Origin: an archaeon
Lineage (GTDB): Archaea; Nanobdellota; Nanobdellia; Pacearchaeales; JAPDKA01
Length of the DNA: 64,000 nt
Assembly (NCBI GenBank): GCA_029258825.1
Contig: JAPDKA010000001.1
Coordinates: forward strand, 99,548 to 163,547
Direction of reading: 5' to 3'
In this document: piece after piece, positions 43,291 through 52,277 of the stretch
Position numbering within the stretch: the stretch's first letter is position 1
Layout of the letters: every line of letters begins with the position of its first letter
Position numbers and translations under genes: made by a program
The notes under the pieces: model-generated
Database searches by the model: none
What the model was told of the DNA's origin: nothing
What the model saw: the letters and a program-made list of their open reading frames with translations, nothing else

Positions 43291-45402
43291 ATGGTATCAA
43301 AAAATATAGCAATAGTTTTGAGCTTATTTGTTTTTCTGTTAACGCTGAATACAGTGAGTGCTTTTGATGTAGAAACAAACATAGTAACAAATGCTGTATG
43401 CCCATCTGAGACAATAATTATCGAGGATGTTGTGAAGGCAACAACAAGTAGCAGTTTTGAAGTAATGCTAAGCGGTAATACAGATTTCGTTACAGTAATG
43501 CCACTAAGCTTTACACTTGATGCAGGCGAACAAAAAAGCATATACAGTTATATAACACCACCAAGCAATGCATTGCCTGGCTTATACAGCTTTAGTTTGA
43601 TAATAAAGAATGGGCAAGAACAAAAAACAATAACACATGAATTTATTGTAGAAAACTGTAATGAATTAAGCTTAACATTACAAAATGCAGAAACATGTGC
43701 ATGCGACACTGTACAGCTTGAAGCAGAAATAACAAACAATGGTGTATATGAACAAACTTATGCAATAAAAGCATACCCGAGCATAGCAACGCCAAATGTT
43801 GATAAAATAACATTAAAGCCAGGCCAAACAGAAACATTCTATGTCAGCGTTAAAGTGCCATGCACTGCAAAAAACAACATAAAAGTAACAGTACAAGCAG
43901 AATCGCTACAAACATACGCAACAGCCAAAGCAGTAGCCACAATAAATGTGAAGCAATGTTATGGTTACAATGTTGAGCTGCAACAAGACAGCTTTAGCAT
44001 TTGTGATGGTGAAACACTAACAATACCTGTAACAATAACCAACCTTGCGGAACAGCCAAACTACTATGAATTGTTGCTTACTGGTTATAAGCATGCAAGC
44101 TTGAGCATTAGCGAGTTAAGTATCGATGCTGGACAAACGAGGCAGTTCAACATAAATGTAATGCCACCATATCTTGAAGAAGGCAACTACACACTAAAGT
44201 TGCAGGTGTTAAGCGATAAAGGCAACATAATGACAACAAAGAATATAGCATTAACCATAAGAAAATGCCATAGCATAGCAATAGATATGCCAACAACGAG
44301 CGATGTGTTATGCAATGCTTTAACTAACACTTACGCAATTTATGTAACCAACACAGGAGAAAAGCCGGCAACTATAAGTTTAAGCACAGACGGCGTCAAT
44401 TTTGCAACACTTAGCAATTATTCATTACAACTAGATGCCGGAATGCAGCAAGCAGTAACACTAACAGTAAGTCCCCCTTATGAAACAAAACCAGGCACAT
44501 ACAACATAAAGATAAAAGCAAGAGATACAGTAAGTAATGCACAAGCCACAGCAACATTACAGCTCGAAACAAAAAGCATAGAGCAATGTTACATGCCACG
44601 CATTTACACAAATACAGACACCATAGATATAGAACAAGATAAAACAGCAACAATAATGTTTACTGTAGAAAACACAGGCAGCAATACAGCAAGCTATGAT
44701 ATTAGCATAGAAGGGACTGCAACAAGATTTGCTAGTTTAGTGCCGACATTAATAACACTTAAACCAAGACAAGCAGAGGTTGTTTATGTTTATGTAGCAC
44801 CAAGTATATTCACACCAGTTGGCAGTTACACATTAACGTTGAATGTACGTTATAACAAAACAGCAATGATCGCAAGTAAAACAGTAAATATCAATGTAAA
44901 GCCAAAAAGTAAAAAGCAACAAGAGCAAGAAATTCAAACAATCGAAGAAGTAACAGAGACCAATCAAACAGTATCAATATGGCAAAAGATAAAGAACGCA
45001 TTTGCAAGATTTTTTTCAAGATTTAAAATAAAAAAGCATGAAGAAAACGAAATAGAAGAGCTACTAAGTGAGATGGAATCTGAACTAAATCAACCAACTG
45101 TAACGAGCGATGTGGTAAGTATTGAAGAAAATGAAGAAAGTAACAGCAATGCTGATGTTGAAGCTGCTGAACAGCTCTTGCCAGAAGCCGGGCAGCAAGA
45201 AGCACAAGTTGCACAGCAAGAAGCAAGCGATATAGACGAATTGCTCAGCGAGCTTGAAACAACACAAGAAAGCAGTACAAATTGGGAAAACATAATGAAG
45301 CAATATAAGTGGTACTTTGTTGGCATTCTAGCAGCAATCATCATTGCAGTAATACTAACAGCCACAAATAGCTGGAAGAAAATAGCAAAATTTTTTGAAT
45401 AA
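43291..45402 (+). CDS. Membrane-anchored surface protein with multiple Ig-like domains
   Basis: 703 residues from ATG 43291 (24 upstream in-frame codons are A-rich leader). A signal peptide (residues 4-24, IAIVLSLFVFLLTLNTVSA) is followed by about five similar beta-sandwich domains of about 110 residues. Each pairs a Cys near its start with IxxxxxTITxxNTG and IxLxAGQxxxxxVxVxPP phrases (COG1470/NEW3-like). Then come a basic amphipathic stretch (WQKIKNAFARFFSRFKIKK) and an acidic Glu/Gln-rich region with two ELLSE motifs, before a terminal transmembrane helix (WYFVGILAAIIIAVILTA). The basic patch and ELLSE pair are unusual for a surface protein. Confidence 0.68.
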   Translation: MVSKNIAIVLSLFVFLLTLNTVSAFDVETNIVTNAVCPSETIIIEDVVKATTSSSFEVMLSGNTDFVTVMPLSFTLDAGEQKSIYSYITPPSNALPGLYSFSLIIKNGQEQKTITHEFIVENCNELSLTLQNAETCACDTVQLEAEITNNGVYEQTYAIKAYPSIATPNVDKITLKPGQTETFYVSVKVPCTAKNNIKVTVQAESLQTYATAKAVATINVKQCYGYNVELQQDSFSICDGETLTIPVTITNLAEQPNYYELLLTGYKHASLSISELSIDAGQTRQFNINVMPPYLEEGNYTLKLQVLSDKGNIMTTKNIALTIRKCHSIAIDMPTTSDVLCNALTNTYAIYVTNTGEKPATISLSTDGVNFATLSNYSLQLDAGMQQAVTLTVSPPYETKPGTYNIKIKARDTVSNAQATATLQLETKSIEQCYMPRIYTNTDTIDIEQDKTATIMFTVENTGSNTASYDISIEGTATRFASLVPTLITLKPRQAEVVYVYVAPSIFTPVGSYTLTLNVRYNKTAMIASKTVNINVKPKSKKQQEQEIQTIEEVTETNQTVSIWQKIKNAFARFFSRFKIKKHEENEIEELLSEMESELNQPTVTSDVVSIEENEESNSNADVEAAEQLLPEAGQQEAQVAQQEASDIDELLSELETTQESSTNWENIMKQYKWYFVGILAAIIIAVILTATNSWKKIAKFFE

Positions 45403-45506
45403 TTTTTTCTTTTTATTTTTATTTGAAAATCTTGCTACAAACCCTGCTATGCTTAACAAAACAACATCTTAACAAGTTTTATAAATGTTGTTAGCTTATT
45501 TGTGTT

Positions 45507-46424
45507 ATGTACAAAAAAGAGGTGTATTGGCCAAGAGTAATAAAGATACCAAAACAAGAAGGCAAGTTGAATGAAGAAGAAAAATTACAGCACGAAATAG
45601 AACAATATATACATAAAGTTAAGCCGTTCGAAAAGCAAGAAATGCTTTATAGTGTTTATCTTAACAACATCAATTATGCAAAAACAATAAGGCAAAAACA
45701 ATTGTTGTTTAGCATCATCAAAGCAATGAACCTGATTGATCGCAAGCATTTTGTTTTGCCTCAGATGAAAGACGTATGCTACAATGACATAGCATTACCT
45801 TTATGTGCAGGACAGACAATAAGCCAACCGACAACAGTTGCAAGAATGATTCTGCTTTTTGAACACGAATTTAGCAAACAATCACTAAACAAAGCAAAAT
45901 GCGAAATAAATAGTGTGCTTGAGGTAGGCACTGGCAGTGGGTGGAATATCGCTTTGATAGCTTGCATTTTTGATCACTTGCAAAAGCAAAAGGCAAAACA
46001 AAATGATAGGCAAAAAAGCAAAGCAGGAAGTAAAAGCTTCACAAGTGTGGAAATTATAAAAGAAATAGCAGAACTTGCAAAATCGAACATAGCAAGAATA
46101 CAGAAAAAATTAAGCAAAAGTAAAAAACAAAAACAGATTGCTGGTGCATTACGCAAGATCAAAATCATAAATGCTGATGCTTTTGATAAAAACACTTCTG
46201 TCTGGGCAAGCAACTATGATAGAATTATGTTTACTGCAGGGATACACAACAAGCAAATTGAAGCAAAAGCAAAAGAAATGGCAAAAAGATTGCTTAATGA
46301 TGGTGGTATTGCCATATGCCCGCACACTTATGGGCCGCTTAAAATATGGATAAAACATAACAACAAATTGTTTGAAGAAACTACAGCTGATGAATATATG
46401 TTTGTTCCACTTGTTAAAGTGTAA
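45507..46424 (+). CDS. Protein-L-isoaspartate O-methyltransferase-like protein
   Basis: 305 residues, longer than usual PCMT (about 210) because of an 80-residue N-terminal region and Lys/Gln-rich insertions. Family markers: LCAGQTISQPTTVARMI (substrate loop), SAM motif VLEVGTGSGWNIALIA, SVEIIKEIAELAKSN, the NADAFD strand turn and YDRIMFTAGIHN. PCMT repairs isoaspartyl residues. The insertion RQKSKAGSKSF sits between motif I and the second strand. Function by homology. Confidence 0.78.
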   Translation: MYKKEVYWPRVIKIPKQEGKLNEEEKLQHEIEQYIHKVKPFEKQEMLYSVYLNNINYAKTIRQKQLLFSIIKAMNLIDRKHFVLPQMKDVCYNDIALPLCAGQTISQPTTVARMILLFEHEFSKQSLNKAKCEINSVLEVGTGSGWNIALIACIFDHLQKQKAKQNDRQKSKAGSKSFTSVEIIKEIAELAKSNIARIQKKLSKSKKQKQIAGALRKIKIINADAFDKNTSVWASNYDRIMFTAGIHNKQIEAKAKEMAKRLLNDGGIAICPHTYGPLKIWIKHNNKLFEETTADEYMFVPLVKV

Positions 46425-46464
46425 AAGATTATTTAAAAATGAAAGTAAGTTGATTATTATAATT

Positions 46465-47436
46465 TCATAAAATAGGGATAAATCTGCTGATTGGTTCTTC
46501 ATGAATTATGAAGTAATCATAAGTTCTAATCGTGTTTCTAAAATTTTTCCTTAATTGTTCAATAATTGAAAAAAATTCTTCTCTTGTTTTTGTTAGAATT
46601 TCAAATTCTAGATCTGGCTTGCCTATGGGTTTGGTTATATAAATACAATTTGGGATGGACTTTAAGGCTGTAATGAGGTTATCAAAGTTATCTTTTGTTA
46701 GGTTTTGAAGATAAAGTAAAACCTTAATATTTGAATAACCAAATTTTTTATAATCAATCAATGTCCTAAACCCTACTATTATTTTTTTCTTAACCAAATT
46801 TTTTATCCTGTAACTTACCGCCCTGCCTGAAAGACCGAGCTCTTTACTCAGATTTTCATAACTCATTCTTGCATTTTTGGTTAAAAGCACAAGCAGTTTT
46901 TTGTCAACATCATCTAATTCATAAGTTTCAATTTTTCCACCTGTTTTAAATTCTTGAAAGTTTCGTTTTAATAAAAATCTGTAAGGAAATTGCCATAAGT
47001 GTAAACCTATCGAAACTTCTTTTTCTAAGATGTATTTCCCATATTTGAATACAAAATCGTCAATAAATTCCTCAAATTCTATCATGTTTCTTGCCCAATA
47101 TCCCACTACTAGATCCCAAGAACCATAAAGAATGCCTAAATATGCTATTTTAGGATTCTCTTTAAGATATTTTAACATTTTTTCCTCGATTTCCTTTGTT
47201 ATATTTTGAAATTTCAAGAGTAATCTGCAATAATAATAGCCGAGTTTTGCTGAATTTATAATGGCATAATACTGCTTTATTATCCCTTCCTTCTCGAGTT
47301 TTCTAATTCTGTAAAGAGCTACTTCTTTAGAAATTCTAACTTTTTTAGCTATTTTTGAAATAGGTTGTCTCGCATTGAAATCTAGTTCTGTGAGTATTTT
47401 TCTATCTTTTAAATCTAGTTTTCTTTTTTCATGCAT
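46465..47436 (-). CDS. Tandem Lrp/AsnC-type transcription regulator
   Basis: 323 residues, two Lrp/AsnC-like winged helices in one chain. The first is near 8-60 (LDLKDRKILTELDFNARQPI, KEVALYRIRKLEKEGIIKQY) and the second near 177-230 (VDKKLLVLLTKNARMSYENL, GRAVSYRIKNLVKKKIIVGF). Each is followed by a RAM-like ligand-binding alpha/beta segment. It is divergent from the thiamine-type operon starting at 47561, so it is a candidate regulator of that operon and of itself. The effector is unknown. Confidence 0.8.
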   Translation of the reverse strand: MHEKRKLDLKDRKILTELDFNARQPISKIAKKVRISKEVALYRIRKLEKEGIIKQYYAIINSAKLGYYYCRLLLKFQNITKEIEEKMLKYLKENPKIAYLGILYGSWDLVVGYWARNMIEFEEFIDDFVFKYGKYILEKEVSIGLHLWQFPYRFLLKRNFQEFKTGGKIETYELDDVDKKLLVLLTKNARMSYENLSKELGLSGRAVSYRIKNLVKKKIIVGFRTLIDYKKFGYSNIKVLLYLQNLTKDNFDNLITALKSIPNCIYITKPIGKPDLEFEILTKTREEFFSIIEQLRKNFRNTIRTYDYFIIHEEPISRFIPIL

Positions 47437-47479
47437 GTTTAATCTTCAGAAAAAATGATATTTAAATTTTTCTATTCGT

Positions 47480-47512
47480 GAAAATTTTTTAAAATAAATT
47501 TTATAAATTTTC
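47480..47512 (+). promoter_or_regulatory. Promoter with AT-rich inverted repeat before the thi operon
   Basis: GAAAATTT (47480-47487) and AAATTTTC (47505-47512) form an 8-bp inverted repeat with a 17-bp spacer around TATA ttttataaa. Lrp-type proteins favour such AT-rich dyads, so this may be the site of the divergent regulator. A very similar block precedes the broken membrane gene (about 21439-21470), so it may just be promoter sequence. Confidence 0.4.
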
Positions 47513-47560
47513 GCTGCTAATTATTACCATAGCTAAGTAGTAAAAATTCAAAATATAAAA

Positions 47561-48580
47561 ATGAATGCCAATGAATATTTCAAAATAATGGAAGAAACTG
47601 GAAAAGCTACATATAGAAGAATAGAAGATTATCTAGATAGAGATATAAAAGAAGAAGGGTTAAGAAAATTTATTGAAAATTTTATTGATGGTAGATTGCA
47701 AAACAAAAGAAGGTTAAGGTCTTTGCTTGTAAGAGGAGTTTATAATGCAGTAACAAGGGATGATGAAGAAAGAAATAAATGGAAGGAAAAGATATTAGAT
47801 GTTTGTGCAGCATTTGAACTTTGGTGTATAGCAGATTACTTAACTAATGATGTTTTTGATGACAAACTTGATAAATGTAAAAACAACATAGATAGAGATC
47901 CTAACTTGTTTTATATTGCTTCTACTGTAGTTAGAGAGATAGCAGAAAATGCTTTAAGAGATGCTGCAAGAAAATTAAGGCCAGAAAAGGAAAAAGAGGT
48001 AATTGGGTTGTTCAGTAAACTCGTAGATTTTGCTTATCATCATCAATGGGCTGATTATACAATGAAATACAAAGGAGAAACACCAAAAGAGCTGGAAACA
48101 AAGTTAGATGAAATATTCAAAAAAAGATATGTAGATTATGAAGCAGGAAATTGCTTTGGAAAAATGTGTGAGATTGCAGCAATATTGTTTGGAGCTAATG
48201 AAAATGAAAGAAAAGCACTTGCAGAATATGGAGATTCCTTTTCAATCTCTCTACAAATAGTGAATGATATTGCAGATATCGCTACTGGAGGCTATGATTT
48301 AAAAAACAAACTCCTAACATATCCTTTGGTTTTAACAATGGTAAGAACAGGAAAGAATGTTTATGGAATGAATGAAGAAGAGGTGAGGAAACTTTTTGTT
48401 TTATCTGGAGTGTTCGAGGAGTGCAGGAAAATAGCAGTTGAAATAGTAAGAAAAGCAAGGAAAAAGCTGCATATTTTTGAGAAGGAGAAAAGAGAACTAC
48501 TTTCAACAATGTGGGTCTTTGCTTGGACAAATAAGTATTACCAAATCCTAAATAAAATAAAAAACCAAGAAAATGGCTGA
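47561..48580 (+). CDS. Polyprenyl-synthetase-fold protein with NDxxD motifs
   Basis: 339 residues, all helical. The trans-isoprenyl diphosphate synthase plan is visible, but both Asp-rich motifs are changed. The first reads YLTNDVFDDK (residues 93-102, NDxxD) where DDxxD is usual. The second reads SLQIVNDIADIATGGYDLKN (231-250, again NDxxD), followed by KLLTYPLVL, the counterpart of G-K-x-T-L-P. An N-terminal RLRSLLVRGVYNA matches the usual G-K-R-x-R-P region only loosely. It heads an operon with a methyltransferase, thiE and thiC. It may be a divergent prenyl synthase or class I terpene-synthase relative. The substrate is unknown. Confidence 0.68.
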   Translation: MNANEYFKIMEETGKATYRRIEDYLDRDIKEEGLRKFIENFIDGRLQNKRRLRSLLVRGVYNAVTRDDEERNKWKEKILDVCAAFELWCIADYLTNDVFDDKLDKCKNNIDRDPNLFYIASTVVREIAENALRDAARKLRPEKEKEVIGLFSKLVDFAYHHQWADYTMKYKGETPKELETKLDEIFKKRYVDYEAGNCFGKMCEIAAILFGANENERKALAEYGDSFSISLQIVNDIADIATGGYDLKNKLLTYPLVLTMVRTGKNVYGMNEEEVRKLFVLSGVFEECRKIAVEIVRKARKKLHIFEKEKRELLSTMWVFAWTNKYYQILNKIKNQENG

Positions 48581-48737
48581 ATGGTTTAAAGAATATTTTG
48601 GTTTGCAGTATATTATAGGGGATAACACAAAAGCTTTTGGATTTAATAGTTTGGAAGATAGGGTAGAGTATGAAGTAAACCAGATTATAGAGCTTGGAGA
48701 AGTACGATGGTATGAAAATTTTAGATGTTCCTTGTAG
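48573..48737 (+). pseudogene. N-terminal fragment of the frameshifted methyltransferase
   Basis: ATG 48573 overlaps the stop of the preceding gene by 8 bp. The first 40 codons (AEWFKEYFGLQYIIG, RVEYEVNQIIE) match the helical N-terminus expected of the methyltransferase that continues in another frame from about 48694. The frames differ by one base, with one extra nucleotide near 48690-48696 (around gagcttggag). After the shift point this frame is meaningless and stops at 48735. Confidence 0.55.
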
Positions 48738-49374
48738 TTATGGAAAACATGTAATAATGCTTGCCTCCAAGCATAATTGCGATATTTTTGGTATTGACAT
48801 AAACCACATAGAGATTGATGTAGCAAGATATAGGGCTGAACATGAACTTGACGTTAATGAAAAACCACTAAAACTAAAGAAAAAGCCAAAATTTATGGCT
48901 GCTGACATGAGAAATTTTTCTGACATACTTAATAATTTTGATTTAATCTATAATTGGTTCTGGAGTTTTGGTTATTTTGGTGATGAAGAAGATAAAAAAG
49001 TTTTAAAAGAGTTTTATAATGCTCTGAAGCCAAATGGCATTTTACTAATCCATACAATCACAAAAGAAAATATTATGCCAGATTATATTACAGATTGGAA
49101 AAGAGAGATTTTGCCATTAAAAATTAAGGGAAAAGGGTATCCTGGAGGAATCTTACATTTTACAAAGGTTTTCAATCCAGAAAAGAGCACATTGCATACA
49201 ACATGGATAGTAATGCTAAATAATGGAATAATATTACCAGAACATCCTGTAGTTTCATCTGTCAGGATGTATAGCATAGATGAATACATCAGTATGCTAA
49301 AACAAACAGGATTCAGAAAAATCGAAGTTCATGATAGTTATTATCCAATAACAATTTTTAAAGCAAGAAAATAA
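48694..49374 (+). CDS. SAM-dependent methyltransferase (main part, apparent 5' frameshift)
   Basis: 226 residues from a TTG at 48694; an ATG follows at 48712. Motif I is intact (KILDVPCSYGKHVIMLA), then FGIDINHIEIDVAR (ribose-binding acid), the MAADMRNF loop and YNWFWSFGYFGDEED. The form is that of class I enzymes whose N-terminus normally has a W-x-x-x-F/Y helix. That helix is encoded just upstream in a different frame, so the gene is either broken or the sequence contains a one-base error. Substrate unknown. The place in the operon suggests a link to the prenyl-synthase-like product or to thiamine intermediates. Confidence 0.7.
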   Translation: MEKYDGMKILDVPCSYGKHVIMLASKHNCDIFGIDINHIEIDVARYRAEHELDVNEKPLKLKKKPKFMAADMRNFSDILNNFDLIYNWFWSFGYFGDEEDKKVLKEFYNALKPNGILLIHTITKENIMPDYITDWKREILPLKIKGKGYPGGILHFTKVFNPEKSTLHTTWIVMLNNGIILPEHPVVSSVRMYSIDEYISMLKQTGFRKIEVHDSYYPITIFKARK

Positions 49375-49384
49375 CACAAACAAA

Positions 49385-49999
49385 ATGAAACAAAACAATT
49401 TCCAAATAAAAGGGTTATACGGAATAACATATCCTTATCCAGGAATCTCTATTTTAAAATCGATTGAAATAATGATCAAAAAAGGAGCAAGATTTATTCA
49501 GTTAAGAGAAAAACAATTAAGTGATAGAAAGTATTTGGAGCTGGCTAAAAAAGCTTTGAAGATTTGCAAAAAACATGGAGTTCAGTTAATAATAAATGAT
49601 AGAGTTGGCGTGGCATTAACTTTGAATTTACCCATTCATGTAGGAAAAGACGACTTAGGAGTTAAAGAAATAAAAAAAATTAAAAATATAAAAGTAGGAT
49701 ACAGCATAGCAAAGTTTGACGATATAAAAACAGAAGATGCAAAACATGCAGATTATTATGGGGTTGGCTCAATATTTTATTCTGCTCTTAAACCATCAAA
49801 AAATTATTTTGGAATAGATGGATTAAAAAAATTAAAAAAAGTAACTAAGAAGCCTATAGTAGCAATCGGCGGCTTTAACGAAAAAAATATAGACTCTGTT
49901 TTAAAACTAAAGCCAGATGCTGTTGGTATTATGTTTTACAAGTTTATCGAATTTCCGATATTAATAAAGAAAATAAAAGATTTTTATGAAGCAAAATGA
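49385..49999 (+). CDS. thiE: Thiamine phosphate synthase
   Basis: 204 residues, TIM barrel. GLYGITYPYPG start, KGARFIQLREKQLSDRKYLE (pyrophosphate and substrate contacts), LIINDRVGVAL, HVGKDDLG, YGVGSIFYSALKPSKN and PIVAIGGFNEKNIDSVL, followed by DAVGIM, are all ThiE signatures. It joins HMP-diphosphate and thiazole phosphate to give thiamine phosphate. It ends in a 4-bp ATGA overlap with thiC. Confidence 0.93.
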   Translation: MKQNNFQIKGLYGITYPYPGISILKSIEIMIKKGARFIQLREKQLSDRKYLELAKKALKICKKHGVQLIINDRVGVALTLNLPIHVGKDDLGVKEIKKIKNIKVGYSIAKFDDIKTEDAKHADYYGVGSIFYSALKPSKNYFGIDGLKKLKKVTKKPIVAIGGFNEKNIDSVLKLKPDAVGIMFYKFIEFPILIKKIKDFYEAK

Positions 50000-51390
50000 C
50001 AACACAACTTGAAAAGGCTAAAAAAGGAATAATAACTAAAGAAATTAAAAAAGCTGCAAGTAATGAAGAGATCGAATTTTATGAAACATCGTGGACAAAG
50101 GATAAAAATGAGTATGTGGCTTATCTTATTAAAAATGGTTGGAGTGTAATTCCAGCAAACAAAGAGCATATAAAAAAAGGATTAGAACCTATTGTTATAG
50201 GGGATAAGCATTCTGTCTATATTGTAGGTTACAGTGAGGAGCAAATCGTTAAAAACATTTTGGATGGCTATGATATGGTTAGAGAAGGAGCTATAACAAC
50301 AAAGATAAATGCAAATATTGGAATAAGTCCTGAGGCAAGCTGCCTTGAAGAAGAAATAAAGAAAATGGAAACTGCAATTAAAGCAGGAGCAGACACAATT
50401 ATGGATTTAAGTGTTCATAATGATCCACACTTAATAGATCACATAAGAAAAGAACTAATACAAAGATGTAAAAAACCTTTTGGAACTGTACCAATATATC
50501 AGGCATATATAGAAGCACAAAATAAGGGAGAAGATTTGAATATAAAGAATTACCTAAAAGTTTTCGAGAAGCATGCAAAAGATGGTGTTGATTTTACAAC
50601 AGTTCATGCAGGAATAACAAGAAAAAGTTTGGGCTTGCTTAGAAGAAGGCTTATGCCTACTGTAAGCAGAGGAGGTGGCTTTATTTTAGAGTTTATGAAA
50701 AAAACGGGAAAGGAAAATTTTCTTTATGCGTATTTCGATGAAATTTTAGAAATAGCAAAGGAATATGATGTTACTTTAAGTTTGGGGGATGCTTTAAGAC
50801 CTGGCTGTCTACAAGATGAAACAGATGAAGCTCAACTTTATGAATTAGAAATTCTTGGAGAGCTTGTAGAGAGAGCAAGAGAAAAAGGTGTCCAAGTAAT
50901 GATAGAAGGGCCGGGCCATATTCCATTAAATAAAATACCCAAAAATATCTTACTTGAAAAATCGCTTTGTAAAGCTCCTTTTTACGTTTTAGGGCCTTTA
51001 GGAATAGATAATGCTGCTCCATTTGACCATATAGCTTCCGCAATAGGGGGTGCTTTAGCAGCTTACTGGGGAGCAGACTTTTTATGCTATGTTACTCCAG
51101 CAGAACATATAGGTTTGCCAAAATTAGAAGAAGTGAAACAAGGTGTTATAGCAGCAAAGATTGCTGCAAGTATAGCAGATTACGCTTTAGGCAATAAAAA
51201 AGTTGTAAAACAAAGTAATGAAATGTCTATAGCAAGAGCACAATTTAATTGGTCAAAAATGGCAGAGCTTTCTTTATTTCCGGAAGAATTCAAGAAAAGA
51301 TTAAAAAAAGAAAAAACAAAAACCCCTCACCCTTGCAGTATGTGTAAACATTATTGTCCTTTAAAAAGAAAAGATCTTTTGGAAGAATAG
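49996..51390 (+). CDS. thiC: Phosphomethylpyrimidine synthase ThiC
   Basis: 464 residues, short archaeal/anaerobe length. Barrel residues include ADTIMDLSVHND, DFTTVHAGITRKSL, TVSRGGGFILEFM, LSLGDALRPGC, EGPGHIPLNKIP and GPLGIDNAAPFDHIASAIGG. The C-terminal cluster-binding CSMCKHYCPLK (C-x2-C-x4-C, [4Fe-4S]) is complete. This radical-SAM enzyme converts AIR to HMP phosphate, so oxygen-poor conditions are implied. Last gene of the operon. Confidence 0.96.
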   Translation: MTTQLEKAKKGIITKEIKKAASNEEIEFYETSWTKDKNEYVAYLIKNGWSVIPANKEHIKKGLEPIVIGDKHSVYIVGYSEEQIVKNILDGYDMVREGAITTKINANIGISPEASCLEEEIKKMETAIKAGADTIMDLSVHNDPHLIDHIRKELIQRCKKPFGTVPIYQAYIEAQNKGEDLNIKNYLKVFEKHAKDGVDFTTVHAGITRKSLGLLRRRLMPTVSRGGGFILEFMKKTGKENFLYAYFDEILEIAKEYDVTLSLGDALRPGCLQDETDEAQLYELEILGELVERAREKGVQVMIEGPGHIPLNKIPKNILLEKSLCKAPFYVLGPLGIDNAAPFDHIASAIGGALAAYWGADFLCYVTPAEHIGLPKLEEVKQGVIAAKIAASIADYALGNKKVVKQSNEMSIARAQFNWSKMAELSLFPEEFKKRLKKEKTKTPHPCSMCKHYCPLKRKDLLEE

Positions 51391-51494
51391 GCAAATCTCA
51401 TGTTTTCAGAGTTTACAGAAAGGAAAAATAAAATCTTATAGGTTGTGAAAAAACCTTGACTTTCTTACAAAGAAAAATGTTTAATTTGATTAGA

Positions 51495-52181
51495 TTAATT
51501 CTGCTTAACATTAAGCAGCTCCCTCGCAACTTTTCTTGCATATTTGTTTGCCATCACTAAAGGCATTGGTAGTTTATATGGGCTAACAGTAAGTTTCTTA
51601 ACAAGTTTAACTGCTGTAGCAAGGCTTATCTTGTGGCCTACGCTTACGATTACAGCCTTGCTTTGTGGTTTTGTTTGCACCAATTTTGCAATTAGTTTTT
51701 CCTTGCCGCTTGCATCAAACATATAAACATTATCATCTTGCACTTTACAGTTATCAAGCAATGAAGTTGCCACGCCAACAACAGCGTTATCTATTGCCAA
51801 ACCAAGATGACTTGCAAGACCTAATTTTCTAGGATGCAATTGTCCATGCGCTTTAATAAATACAACATCAGGCTTCGTTTGAAGTTTGTTATAACAATCC
51901 AAGATTAGTTTTAGTTCTCTATAAGCTCTAAAACCTGGAATGTAAGGCAATGCGGGCTTTCCAACAGAAAATTTCTGTTCAACGAGTTGAAAAGAATCAT
52001 CAATAACAACAATGCCAACAACAATCTGCCTAGCTAAATTTTCTATACCAACCCCAGCAAATAACTCAGCAGCATCAAAGTTAACACTATCTTTAGCAAC
52101 AACAAGTTTAGCTAGCCTTCTCTGTTCTGCTTTAAATTCTTCAATGGGCAGACCTCTTTTTATTGCTTCTTGCTCTAGCAT
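51495..52181 (-). CDS. Endonuclease V homologue lacking two catalytic aspartates
   Basis: 228 residues from ATG 52181, about 25 bp after a cgaaag/ttttaaaa promoter. EndoV fold markers are clear: ALPYIPGFRAYRELK (wedge Tyr80, E89) and LHPRKLGLASHLGL (H116). But the first catalytic Asp (AGVD in the family) is Gly in FAGVGIEN (residue 45), and the D-G-x-G Asp is Lys in VFIKAHGQLHPR (residue 110). The enzyme normally nicks DNA or RNA next to inosine using these metal ligands. With two of three lost, it is probably inactive as a nuclease but may still bind inosine-containing nucleic acid. Confidence 0.8.
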   Translation of the reverse strand: MLEQEAIKRGLPIEEFKAEQRRLAKLVVAKDSVNFDAAELFAGVGIENLARQIVVGIVVIDDSFQLVEQKFSVGKPALPYIPGFRAYRELKLILDCYNKLQTKPDVVFIKAHGQLHPRKLGLASHLGLAIDNAVVGVATSLLDNCKVQDDNVYMFDASGKEKLIAKLVQTKPQSKAVIVSVGHKISLATAVKLVKKLTVSPYKLPMPLVMANKYARKVARELLNVKQN

Positions 52182-52277
52182 AACAATATAAAACAAAAAT
52201 CCTTTTTAAAACTTTCGTTTTTGTTGTTACTTTTAGATAGATAAAGATTGAACCTAATTAAACTGTCTATTATAAAA

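Noticed and set aside
47437..47560. TPP riboswitch in front of the thi operon
   Set aside because: No CTGAGA/GACCTG-type conserved blocks or P1-P5 helices can be found in the 124-bp gap.
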